Origin: Legionella rowbothamii
GTDB lineage: Bacteria > Pseudomonadota > Gammaproteobacteria > Legionellales > Legionellaceae
Assembly (NCBI RefSeq): GCF_900639985.1
Contig: NZ_CAAAIM010000004.1
Location: 1 to 64,000, forward strand
Reading direction: 5' to 3'
Length of the DNA: 64,000 bases
Part shown: piece by piece, positions 47,681 to 56,159 of the stretch
How the letters are laid out: every line of letters starts with the position of its first letter
Numbering within the stretch: the stretch's first letter is position 1
Position numbers and translations under genes: made by a program
The notes under the pieces: model-generated
Told to the model about the DNA's origin: nothing
What the model saw: the letters and a program-made list of their open reading frames with translations, nothing else
The model's database searches: none

Positions 47681-48886
47681 ATGGCTAAAGTTCTTTGTGT
47701 TCTTTATGATGACCCAGTTACTGGGTATCCTAACTCTTATGCGCGTGATGATTTACCAACTGTAGCGCATTATCCTGATGGCCAAAGTTTGCCTACACCA
47801 CAACATTTGGATTTTAAACCAGGGGTCTTATTAGGCTCTGTCTCTGGTGGATTGGGCTTGCAACAATTTCTTGAAGCGCAAGGGCACCAGTTTGTAGTCA
47901 CCTCCGATAAAGATGGTCCTGACTCTGTTTTTGAACGGGAGTTAGTTGATGCGGACGTGGTGATTTCACAGCCCTTTTGGCCAGCTTATTTGACTGCTGA
48001 GCGTATAGCCAACGCGAAGAAACTTAAATTAGCGATAACTGCGGGTATTGGTTCTGATCATGTCGATTTGCAAGCCGCTATGGAACATAATATCACGGTT
48101 GCTGAAGTAACTTATTCCAATAGCATCAGCGTGGCTGAGCATGTGGTGATGATGGTTTTATCCTTGGTTCGTAATTATATCCCGTCTTATGAATGGGTGA
48201 TAAAGCAAGGATGGAATATTGCTGATTGTGCGACCCGCTCTTATGATCTTGAGGGAATGACGGTGGGCACTGTGGCGGGTGGACGCATTGCAGTTGCGGT
48301 AATGAAGCGTTTGAAGCCCTTTGGCGTTAAATTACATTATACGGATCGCCATCGCTTACCAGAACATGTTGAAAAAGAGCTGGGACTAGTTTTTCATGAG
48401 GACGTTCATTCGTTGGTGAAGATTTGTGATGTAGTTTCGATTCATTGTCCATTGACACCTGAGACATCAAATATGTTTGATGAGCACTTAATTAGCCAAA
48501 TGAAACGTGGTGCTTATTTGATTAATACGGCGCGTGGTAAAATTTGTGATCGCGATGCAATAGTGAGGGCTTGTGAAAGTGGGCAGCTAGCTGGTTATGC
48601 TGGGGATGTTTGGTTCCCTCAACCCGCACCTAAAGATCATCCTTGGCGAACAATGCCTCATCATGGCATGACCCCCCATATTTCCGGTACTAGCCTTTCG
48701 GCCCAGGCACGTTATGCAGCAGGGACGCGTGAGATATTGGAGTGTTGGTTGGCTAAACGACCTATTCGAGATGTGTACTTGATTGTCGATAAAGGGCAGC
48801 TTGCAGGAACTGGTGCTCACTCTTATACCCCAGGAAATGTTACTGGAGGTTCTGAGGAAGCCATTCGTTTTAAGGATAAGAATTAA
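47681..48886 (+). CDS. fdh: NAD-dependent formate dehydrogenase
   Basis: Oxidises formate to CO2 with NAD+, a D-2-hydroxyacid dehydrogenase-fold enzyme close to Pseudomonas sp. 101 FDH. MAKVLCVLYDDP start at ATG 47681 (GGAAG upstream), IGSDHVDL, the Rossmann turn VGTVAGGRI (GTVAAGRIG in Pseudomonas), NTARGK with the formate-binding Arg, and PHISGTS with the catalytic His. Even the tail GTGAHSYTPGN is conserved. 401 aa as in the reference enzyme. Stands alone. Confidence 0.93.
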   Translation: MAKVLCVLYDDPVTGYPNSYARDDLPTVAHYPDGQSLPTPQHLDFKPGVLLGSVSGGLGLQQFLEAQGHQFVVTSDKDGPDSVFERELVDADVVISQPFWPAYLTAERIANAKKLKLAITAGIGSDHVDLQAAMEHNITVAEVTYSNSISVAEHVVMMVLSLVRNYIPSYEWVIKQGWNIADCATRSYDLEGMTVGTVAGGRIAVAVMKRLKPFGVKLHYTDRHRLPEHVEKELGLVFHEDVHSLVKICDVVSIHCPLTPETSNMFDEHLISQMKRGAYLINTARGKICDRDAIVRACESGQLAGYAGDVWFPQPAPKDHPWRTMPHHGMTPHISGTSLSAQARYAAGTREILECWLAKRPIRDVYLIVDKGQLAGTGAHSYTPGNVTGGSEEAIRFKDKN

Positions 48887-48961
48887 CAATTCAGAGTATC
48901 GTGATTACTATGCAACTAATGGCACTTATTTCAATTTTTCTGCCAATAAGACGCACGAATT

Positions 48962-48980
48962 ACCGCGGCTTGACCGCGGT
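48962..48980. repeat. ACCGCGG palindrome
   Basis: ACCGCGG-CTTGA-CCGCGGT, extended outward by GAATT/ATTC. It lies 75 bases after fdh, between fdh and the convergent nitronate monooxygenase gene. No T run follows, so repeat rather than clear terminator. Confidence 0.45.
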
Positions 48981-49065
48981 ATTCATAAGCTCGGACTGAG
49001 AAGCAAGAAAAATCTTCGATACCATAGTTAAACCGCGATAATTTGCTTCTTCTATACGCGAACAA

Positions 49066-50142
49066 TCATTGTCGTTGAGCTAACGCCTCCACTGCTTCCT
49101 TATATAAGGTCTCAACTAATTGGCTCGCACTCATGTTGCGAATTAAATTAACTCCTTGGCCCGCCCATAGGGATAAAAATTCTGATTTGCCTAACTCCGT
49201 TGCTTTTTTTCTGATATCTCGTGTAAACGCATTTTGCGCGGGGAAGGGTAAAATGGAAGCGTACTCCATTTCCAACATAAACCGGTTTGGTATTCCTCGT
49301 GCCCAGCGACCAGAAAATACGCGGGTCAGTCGTGTTCCTTTATCTTGGACCTGATTTAATGCTACTCGATAGGGCGCTGAAGTCCCTGCCTCCTCGCATA
49401 AAAGAAATGCAGTGCCCATTTGTGCAGCTTGGGCACCTAGGGTTAGGGCGGCAACGATACCGCGGCCATCCATAATACCGCCACTAGCAATTACAGGGAT
49501 CTTTAGGTTTTGCGATAAAATGCGGGTTAAGGCAAAGGTCCCTATTAGCGAATCATACTGCTCTGGGGTAAAAGTCCCACGATGTCCACCGGCTTCTGCA
49601 CCTTGGGCAATTACGGCATCCACCCCGTACTCTTGTAGGGTTAACCCTTCTTCCAAGGTGGTTGCTGTACCCATGGTAAAAATTTTTTGCCGACGGCACT
49701 CTTGCAACAACTCTTTTTTTATGAGGCCAAAAGTATAACTTAATACTGCAGGACGACATCGTAATACACTAGTGAATTGTTCCTCAAAATTTTCTGCGAA
49801 GGGTGCCTCCAATGAGGGCTCTGTGAGGCTAAGCTCTTGCCGATAGCCTTGGGTGGCATTGCAAGCTGCGTTAATCGCCTCTTGGCTCAGGTTAGGTGGG
49901 CGTGCAGGTGCAAATAGATTAACGCCAAATGGGTGCCGGGTGAGTCTTTGTGTCTCTTTAATCGTTTGTTCAATGCTTTGGGGAGATAAATAAGCTACCC
50001 CTAAGGAACCTAAGCCGCCAGCATTAGACACTGCAGCAACTAATGCCGGAGTCGTTGGGCCCCCACCCATAGGAGCTTGGATAAGGGGCCACTTTATGTC
50101 TAATTGCATACAGAATGAATTGTGGAGTAGGGTATGGGGCAT
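49066..50142 (-). CDS. Nitronate monooxygenase
   Basis: 358-aa FMN-binding TIM-barrel of the NMO/2-nitropropane dioxygenase family. WPLIQAPMGGGPTTP at the start, GVNLFAPA, AVIAQGAEAGGHRGTF (substrate/FMN loop) and ASGGIMDGRGI. Detoxifies propionate-3-nitronate and similar. Last gene of a minus-strand run that starts at the AI-2E gene. Confidence 0.88.
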   Translation of the reverse strand: MPHTLLHNSFCMQLDIKWPLIQAPMGGGPTTPALVAAVSNAGGLGSLGVAYLSPQSIEQTIKETQRLTRHPFGVNLFAPARPPNLSQEAINAACNATQGYRQELSLTEPSLEAPFAENFEEQFTSVLRCRPAVLSYTFGLIKKELLQECRRQKIFTMGTATTLEEGLTLQEYGVDAVIAQGAEAGGHRGTFTPEQYDSLIGTFALTRILSQNLKIPVIASGGIMDGRGIVAALTLGAQAAQMGTAFLLCEEAGTSAPYRVALNQVQDKGTRLTRVFSGRWARGIPNRFMLEMEYASILPFPAQNAFTRDIRKKATELGKSEFLSLWAGQGVNLIRNMSASQLVETLYKEAVEALAQRQ

Positions 50143-50167
50143 AATGTGTCATCCTTTTCATTAACGT

Positions 50168-51160
50168 TTAATTTGTTTGCTTTATAACCAGTACCTCATT
50201 AAAAAAGCAATTAATACGTTGCTCCAACCAGCATTTAGAGTGGTGTTTATTTTTGCCCGTAATAAAGCCTACATGACCACCATGTTGGCTTAATTCCAGT
50301 ATTATATTCTCGGATAACTCTTGAATTCCAGGGATTGTGGTTGGGGTCATAAAGGGATCATCTAAGGCGTGAATAATTAAGGTGGGCACGGTAATGCCGC
50401 TTAAGTATTGTCGAGAGCTGGCCTTTCGATAATAGTCTTCTACACTGGCAAATCCATGTAAGGGGGCGGTGATTTGTTGGTCAAACTCATAGAGTGTTTT
50501 TAAGCCAAGTAAGCGCTCCTCTGATATAGACAGTTGGCAGTTTACAATGTCTAGCTTCTGCAAAAATACCGCTCGTAAGCGCTGTAACAAGTTTGCTTGA
50601 TATATTCGAGCAAACCCCTTATTAATATGATTTACTACATCATGCAATTGAAAGGGTACTGAAACTGCAACTGCCGCATCAATTAACGCCTCTGAGCCTG
50701 CCTCACCAAGCCATTTCAGCAGGACATTACCTCCTAAGGAAATTCCAACTGCGGCTTTTTGGGTATTAGGTTCCCTGGTTTTTAACAGTTCAAGGACATG
50801 GGATAAATCTGCGGTATCCCCTCCGTGATAAGCGCGAGGCAGGCGATTGGGTTCGCCACTTGCTCCACGAAAATGCATGAGCACTCCCCGATAACCGGAT
50901 TTATTAAATGCGGACAGTAGACCAGCTACATAGGCAGAGTTAACACTGCCACCTAAACCGTAAAGTAAAACTACCAGTGGGGCTTTGGAGCTAAGTCCAT
51001 TAATTGCCCAGGCAAGATCAATAAAATCTCCATCGGGTAATTCAACGCGTTCGTGGAAATCAATCGGTGCCGGTAAACGATTAGTTAGCGTGCGATACAA
51101 TGTTTGGCCATGTTTATTTGTTAGCCACCAAGCGGGCTTGAATTCACTATGAATAATCAC
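50168..51160 (-). CDS. YheT-family alpha/beta hydrolase
   Basis: 330-aa alpha/beta hydrolase. N-terminal FKPAWWLTNKHGQTLYRT, nucleophile elbow VGISLGGNVLLKW, DDPFMTP with the catalytic Asp, and QHGGHVGFITG with the His complete the triad typical of YheT/ABHD1-3. Substrate unknown, likely an ester or lipid. Lies 25 bases upstream of the nitronate gene. Confidence 0.88.
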   Translation of the reverse strand: MIIHSEFKPAWWLTNKHGQTLYRTLTNRLPAPIDFHERVELPDGDFIDLAWAINGLSSKAPLVVLLYGLGGSVNSAYVAGLLSAFNKSGYRGVLMHFRGASGEPNRLPRAYHGGDTADLSHVLELLKTREPNTQKAAVGISLGGNVLLKWLGEAGSEALIDAAVAVSVPFQLHDVVNHINKGFARIYQANLLQRLRAVFLQKLDIVNCQLSISEERLLGLKTLYEFDQQITAPLHGFASVEDYYRKASSRQYLSGITVPTLIIHALDDPFMTPTTIPGIQELSENIILELSQHGGHVGFITGKNKHHSKCWLEQRINCFFNEVLVIKQTN

Positions 51161-51246
51161 GATACAACATCCAAAAAGTTATTTTTACCTATTTAGTATA
51201 AATTTAAAACAACAAGAAATAAAATCCGCAGTGGCTCACACGGGGA

Positions 51247-52686
51247 CTATTCAGAGGTAAATTTGCAATCCATCAATGAGATAGCCTTGGTTTTATTTAT
51301 CCACTTATGACCCAACCAAATGCATAAAAACAAGGGAATACAGATATATGAAATAAGTAAACCATACCAATCAATAGGATTTGCTATGAGTGCCGAGTAG
51401 TTTTGCCCCCCTATGACAATCGTGCATAAAACAAAAGCACAGATAGGGCCAAAAGGATAGCCTTTGGCGACATAAGGCAGTTTGGACAGATCTTTTCCCT
51501 GACGTACATAGGCTTTGCGAAAACGATAATGGCTAATGGCAATACCCATCCAGGCAATAAATCCAGAAAGACTGGTGGCATTGAGTAACCAAAAATAAAC
51601 CGTACCATTGCCAAATACAGAGGATAAAAAGGCAAAAATGGTCACGCTACTGGTTAAGGCCAAAGCATAAACCGGTATTCCTCGATGATTTACCGTAGAA
51701 AAAACTCGCGGCATATGACCTTCTTTGGCCAGATACCACATCATTCTACTGCTTATATACATGCCTGTATTGGCAGTGGAAATAATGGCAATTAAGATGA
51801 CGGCATTAACGATACTTGCTGCAAAATTTTCATGATATTGCTTGAGCACCAAGGTAAAGGGGCTGGTTATGACATCCTCAGTAGCAAGTTGCGGTGCATT
51901 ATAGGGCAATAATAGACTAATAATGAAAATGGATAAGATATAAAATATTAAAATTCGCCAGAAGACCATTTTTATGGCTTTGGGGATATTTTTCCGTGGG
52001 TTAGTGCTTTCTCCCGCGGCTATACCTATGAGTTCTGTACCTTGAAACGAAAATCCAGCGACTACGAAGGCGCCGATTATCCCGCTCCAGCCTCCATGGA
52101 AAGGGCCATCACCAACGTACCAGTTGTGAAAACCTCCGGTTTGTTGACCTGCAACCCCAGTAACTAAAAGAAAACCAGTGACAATAAAGAGTACGACCAC
52201 CGTAATTTTGATAAATGATAACCAGTACTCTACCTCACCAAAAGTTTTAGTGGAGATGGCATTAAAGCCAATGATTAAAAAGGAAAAAATACAACACCAA
52301 ATGAAGGGGGAGCTGTCAGGAAACCAATAGCGCATAATCAAGGCTGCTGCTGAAATTTCGGAAGCAATATAAATGGCATAGCTATACCAATAGTTCCATC
52401 CTAAAGCATAACCTAAAGATGGATCGCAAAATTCTGAAGCATAAACATAGAAAGACCCAGTTGTCGGCATAAATGAGGCCATTTCGCCTAGGCCTGTCAT
52501 CAAAAAATAAACCATAATGGCCATTGTACAGTAGGCAAGTAAGGTACCTCCTGGGCCTGCTAAGGCCAAGGCACTGCCGCTGGCTAAAAAAATCCCAGTG
52601 CCAATTGAGCCCCCCAATGTGATCATAACTAGAACACGAGCGCTAAACTGTCGTTGTAGGGTGGGTTCTTTGGCTAATTCCTGCAT
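51247..52686 (-). CDS. Amino acid permease (AAT/APC family)
   Basis: 479 aa, 12 helices. GGSIGTGIFLASGSAL in TM1 is the APC substrate/Na or H site, and GEMASFMPTTGSFYVYASEF in the TM2-TM3 region is typical of the LysP/AroP/GabP group. ATG 52686 is chosen for AAGGATTGATA in front (an upstream in-frame start at 52716 would add ten residues). The substrate is probably a basic, aromatic or small amino acid. Downstream of the Rieske oxygenase. Confidence 0.88.
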   Translation of the reverse strand: MQELAKEPTLQRQFSARVLVMITLGGSIGTGIFLASGSALALAGPGGTLLAYCTMAIMVYFLMTGLGEMASFMPTTGSFYVYASEFCDPSLGYALGWNYWYSYAIYIASEISAAALIMRYWFPDSSPFIWCCIFSFLIIGFNAISTKTFGEVEYWLSFIKITVVVLFIVTGFLLVTGVAGQQTGGFHNWYVGDGPFHGGWSGIIGAFVVAGFSFQGTELIGIAAGESTNPRKNIPKAIKMVFWRILIFYILSIFIISLLLPYNAPQLATEDVITSPFTLVLKQYHENFAASIVNAVILIAIISTANTGMYISSRMMWYLAKEGHMPRVFSTVNHRGIPVYALALTSSVTIFAFLSSVFGNGTVYFWLLNATSLSGFIAWMGIAISHYRFRKAYVRQGKDLSKLPYVAKGYPFGPICAFVLCTIVIGGQNYSALIANPIDWYGLLISYICIPLFLCIWLGHKWINKTKAISLMDCKFTSE

Positions 52687-52745
52687 TATCAATCCTTGTA
52701 TCTTGAGAGTAAACACTCTCTCATCATTTATAGGGTTAATAGACC

Positions 52746-53831
52746 CTAGTCATTAAGAAACTCACACAGCAAGCGCTGGAAATGATGTGTTCCTTGTTCT
52801 TTTGTGGGGGAGAAACGTCCAGTATCATAAAAGCGAGAGCGAACCCCTTTCTGCACCGACTCCACAATGGCTTCATCTTCACGCTCGACCTTATCCAGAT
52901 CACCTCCTGCCCCTTTGCCTAATTTTGCTTCGTCCAAAACATAGGTCAAAAATGAAACTTTAGTTAGCTCTGGCCCAAGGGGTTTGACTACGTTAACCGA
53001 GCACCCCCAGGGGTAGAAATTGAGCATGGTATTGGGGAATATCCAATAGTAATAGGCGGCCACTTGTTTGCCATAATCAGGTGAGTCTTTAGGTAAATCA
53101 AAGCACTCTTCTCCTGGATTGGCTAAGGCAAGTTGTAAATTACAATAGGGATATAATTCAGTGCTGTAGGTGGTGCAATCAATCACTTTTCTTAATGAGT
53201 GGTGTACGAATGGAATATGTAAGGCTTCAAGGTAATTTTCGCAATATAACGCCCAATGTGCTTTGACCAGGTAATCTCGGGAGCGATTACTATCCAGGCG
53301 CATTTTTTCCATAGGAAGCCAATAAAGACGTTCCTGTATCTCGCTAAAGACCTCATTGAACGGTATCTTGGGGGTTAATGATGCGAAAAGAAAAGGGGAT
53401 AGTTCACCGAAAGGGATTTGGGGTAAATTATCTTTTGCGGAGGGAAAATTGCAGGCTTTTTCAAATTCAGGCATATGCAAAAACTCTCCGTGCAAACTGA
53501 ATCGACGGCCATGGTAGGCGCATTTAATTTTCTCGGCAGTGCAGGGGACATTAATGAGAATATTTCCGCGATGAGTGCAGACATTACTTAGGCAGTGGAT
53601 TGTATCGTGATGGTCACGCACAAATAATAAGGGTTCATCCAAAAGCCCTGGGAGCAAGGTGAAGGGAATTAATTTGGCATCTAATTGTAATTCTTCGGTA
53701 CTCAAACAAAATTGCCAGGTCGTGGCGAATATCTTTTCTTTGGTCTGCTCGTACCAGTCTACAGAGGTGTAGAACTGGGCTGGCAGGGTAGACGCTTTTT
53801 CAATGTCCGGATCAACGTACAGTCTATTCAT
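52746..53831 (-). CDS. Rieske-type oxygenase alpha subunit
   Basis: 361-aa ring-hydroxylating-type oxygenase. Rieske cluster C85, H87, C104, H107 (CTHRGN, CAYHGRR). Mononuclear iron site ENYLEALHIPFVHH supplies H205 and H210 with a later acidic ligand. Fold resembles choline, carnitine and quaternary-amine monooxygenases more than aromatic dioxygenases, but the substrate is unknown. The adjacent amino acid permease may import it. Reductase partner not in the window. Confidence 0.82.
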   Translation of the reverse strand: MNRLYVDPDIEKASTLPAQFYTSVDWYEQTKEKIFATTWQFCLSTEELQLDAKLIPFTLLPGLLDEPLLFVRDHHDTIHCLSNVCTHRGNILINVPCTAEKIKCAYHGRRFSLHGEFLHMPEFEKACNFPSAKDNLPQIPFGELSPFLFASLTPKIPFNEVFSEIQERLYWLPMEKMRLDSNRSRDYLVKAHWALYCENYLEALHIPFVHHSLRKVIDCTTYSTELYPYCNLQLALANPGEECFDLPKDSPDYGKQVAAYYYWIFPNTMLNFYPWGCSVNVVKPLGPELTKVSFLTYVLDEAKLGKGAGGDLDKVEREDEAIVESVQKGVRSRFYDTGRFSPTKEQGTHHFQRLLCEFLND

Positions 53832-53847
53832 TACAAAAATCCTTTAA

Positions 53848-54939
53848 TTAATACTGTATCCAATTTTTTTCGGGTATCCTTTCACCAGAAATTGTCTCGT
53901 AGGATTTAAAAATATCACCGTCTTGGGACAATAAAATGGCAATGGGCCGAGTTGCCTCGAAATGAGCAAATATAATCATCATCATTACGGTAATGGGGAC
54001 AGAAAGAAACATTCCCATAACCCCCCAGATCGTGCCCCAAACTGTTAATGAGAGCAAAATAGCTAAGGGGCTTAAATTCAATGAGTTACCAAGAAAACGT
54101 GGTTCAACTATGTTACCGACTAGAAATTGTATTGAGCCAAGACCAATAATAATTTCTAGAAAATGGAGCCAGTCAGCAAATTGTACTATAGCGAGAGTGG
54201 CTGGGAAAAAAATGGCAATAATTGCGCCGATATTAGGAATAAAATTGAGGAAGAAAATGAGGAGAGCCCAAAACTCGGGGAAATCGACTCCCACCCATTT
54301 CATAATGAACCAACTTGCCATTGCCGTAGCAATACTTAACAGCGATTTTAAGCCTAAGTAAATTTGGGTATCGTTAACAATATGGGTCAAAATATTATTA
54401 ACTAACTGCTGATTTTCTAGCGAGGGCACTAGGGCATCGATTTTTCTGAGGAAGTAGTGCTGCTCCACAAATAAAAAGGCAACATATAAGGCAATGAGTA
54501 CGGTGGAACTGGCAAGAGTGGTAAAAACCCCTGAGATTTTTAGAAGCATCGTTTGAATATTAATGGTTTTTATTATGTTGTTAACATTAGTTAACACTTC
54601 AATGTGATATCGCTTATCAATACCATCAATAATGGACAACAAATGCTCTTGGTAACGTCCTGAAGCATAAACAACATTGCTGACGTTATTTGAAATAATA
54701 TTCACGAAGATACTGATAAAAATTGCAGTAACGCCAAAGGCTAAAACCATACTTAGCCAGTTAGGAAGTAAAACACCAATTTTGGGGGTACGCTGAATAA
54801 TACTACTAATAGTATTTAGGATGTGCCAAATAAAGATTGCCAAAACAACGGGTATTAAGATGCTGCTGCCAACGATAAGAAAATAACCTACTATCCATAC
54901 GATAACTAAGCTGGCTGCAAATCCAATAACGCGCCCCAT
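53848..54939 (-). CDS. AI-2E family transporter (PerM-like)
   Basis: 363-aa membrane protein with about eight helices and the conserved LLIFFLNFIPNIGAIIAIFFP region of the family. Members include PerM, TqsA and sodium/proton antiporter-like proteins, so the cargo is open. Start ATG 54939. Sixteen bases before the Rieske gene. Confidence 0.85.
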   Translation of the reverse strand: MGRVIGFAASLVIVWIVGYFLIVGSSILIPVVLAIFIWHILNTISSIIQRTPKIGVLLPNWLSMVLAFGVTAIFISIFVNIISNNVSNVVYASGRYQEHLLSIIDGIDKRYHIEVLTNVNNIIKTINIQTMLLKISGVFTTLASSTVLIALYVAFLFVEQHYFLRKIDALVPSLENQQLVNNILTHIVNDTQIYLGLKSLLSIATAMASWFIMKWVGVDFPEFWALLIFFLNFIPNIGAIIAIFFPATLAIVQFADWLHFLEIIIGLGSIQFLVGNIVEPRFLGNSLNLSPLAILLSLTVWGTIWGVMGMFLSVPITVMMMIIFAHFEATRPIAILLSQDGDIFKSYETISGERIPEKNWIQY

Positions 54940-55141
54940 TGTTTTATCTCTTTAAAGTGAATTCACGTTAATATACCTACTTTTTTTGAGCTGTGCTATT
55001 CCTATCTGCAGCGGTGGGGCTGGCTTAGGAGAAATCCTTCTTACTTTCTCCCTAACAGCCATTAAGTTAAAGAAATGGAGTAACCTACACTTTATACAAT
55101 CTTTAAGTTAATGGTAGTGAAGGGATAGGGATGAATGGATG

Positions 55142-56068
55142 TTACTTACCCCCAAAAACTCGATAAGACGTTCCCGGAAGAGATTTTGCTTCATACATTG
55201 CTGCATCTGCTTGTAATAAGACGGATTCACTGCTGATATAACGATTATTATGACAGTTAACGATGCCAATGCTGAGTGTAATCGGAAGGTCATTTCCAGA
55301 TAAATTAAATGGTCTGTCCATCAAGGAGGCAATTTTTTTTGCGACAATTTCGCTTTGATGGGGGTCAGATAAATTTTCAAGGAGGATTGCAAACTCATCC
55401 CCTCCAAAGCGGGCTACCACGTCATAGGAACGCAGTGATTGTTTAAGGCGCGAGCTTACTTCTTTCAGTAATTTATCTCCGGCAATATGTCCATATGTGT
55501 CATTAACTTGTTTGAATTTATCGAGATCAAGCAAGAGTACACTAATGATGCCTCCCAGTTGCCTCATTTTTGCCAGCGCAATTTCCAGGCGATTTTCAAA
55601 GAGCATGCGATTGGCAAGTCCGGTTAACATATCGAAATTGGCTCGTATAATGAGCACATCTTCGAATTGTTTCCTTAATACGGCATATTGGATCGCACGT
55701 TTGATCAATGCTGCATCCAATTGATCTTTAAATAAATAATCTTGAGCTCCTTGCTTGATGGCTTCAAGAGCCAAACGTTCATCTTTATAACCGGTTAAAA
55801 AAATAATAGGCAATTTGGGGGACATATTCTGAATACTATGTAGTCCATTAAATCCGTGAGAGTCCGGAAGAGTGCGATCCAATAATGCGACATCAAACTC
55901 TTGTTCAGAGACAATCTTTAGCGCTTCGCTAATTGTTGAGGCTCTTTCCAATAGATGAGCTTGAGGCATAGCCTGCTGTAATACCTTGCTAATAATCATT
56001 GCATCACCAACAGAATCTTCAATGAGCAAGATTTTTAGAGGATTAGAGGCAGATGAATCGTGCATCAT
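55142..56068 (-). CDS. Response regulator with GGDEF domain (diguanylate cyclase)
   Basis: 308 aa: N-terminal REC domain (about 11-130, phosphoacceptor D64 in ALLDRTLPDS, and LTGYKD) then a GGDEF domain (about 140-305, RFGGDEFAIL at 220-229). The I-site RSYD (213-216) sits exactly five residues before GGDEF, so cyclic-di-GMP feedback inhibition is expected. Lies 91 bases after the histidine kinase gene on the same strand, and the kinase is the likely partner. Confidence 0.92.
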   Translation of the reverse strand: MMHDSSASNPLKILLIEDSVGDAMIISKVLQQAMPQAHLLERASTISEALKIVSEQEFDVALLDRTLPDSHGFNGLHSIQNMSPKLPIIFLTGYKDERLALEAIKQGAQDYLFKDQLDAALIKRAIQYAVLRKQFEDVLIIRANFDMLTGLANRMLFENRLEIALAKMRQLGGIISVLLLDLDKFKQVNDTYGHIAGDKLLKEVSSRLKQSLRSYDVVARFGGDEFAILLENLSDPHQSEIVAKKIASLMDRPFNLSGNDLPITLSIGIVNCHNNRYISSESVLLQADAAMYEAKSLPGTSYRVFGGK

Positions 56069-56159
56069 TTTTTCCTAAGTTATTTAACTTATCCGTAAGT
56101 ATCGTTACTGCGAGGACATCAACGTATTTTACCTGCTATTATAATACTAGTCCTCTTCT

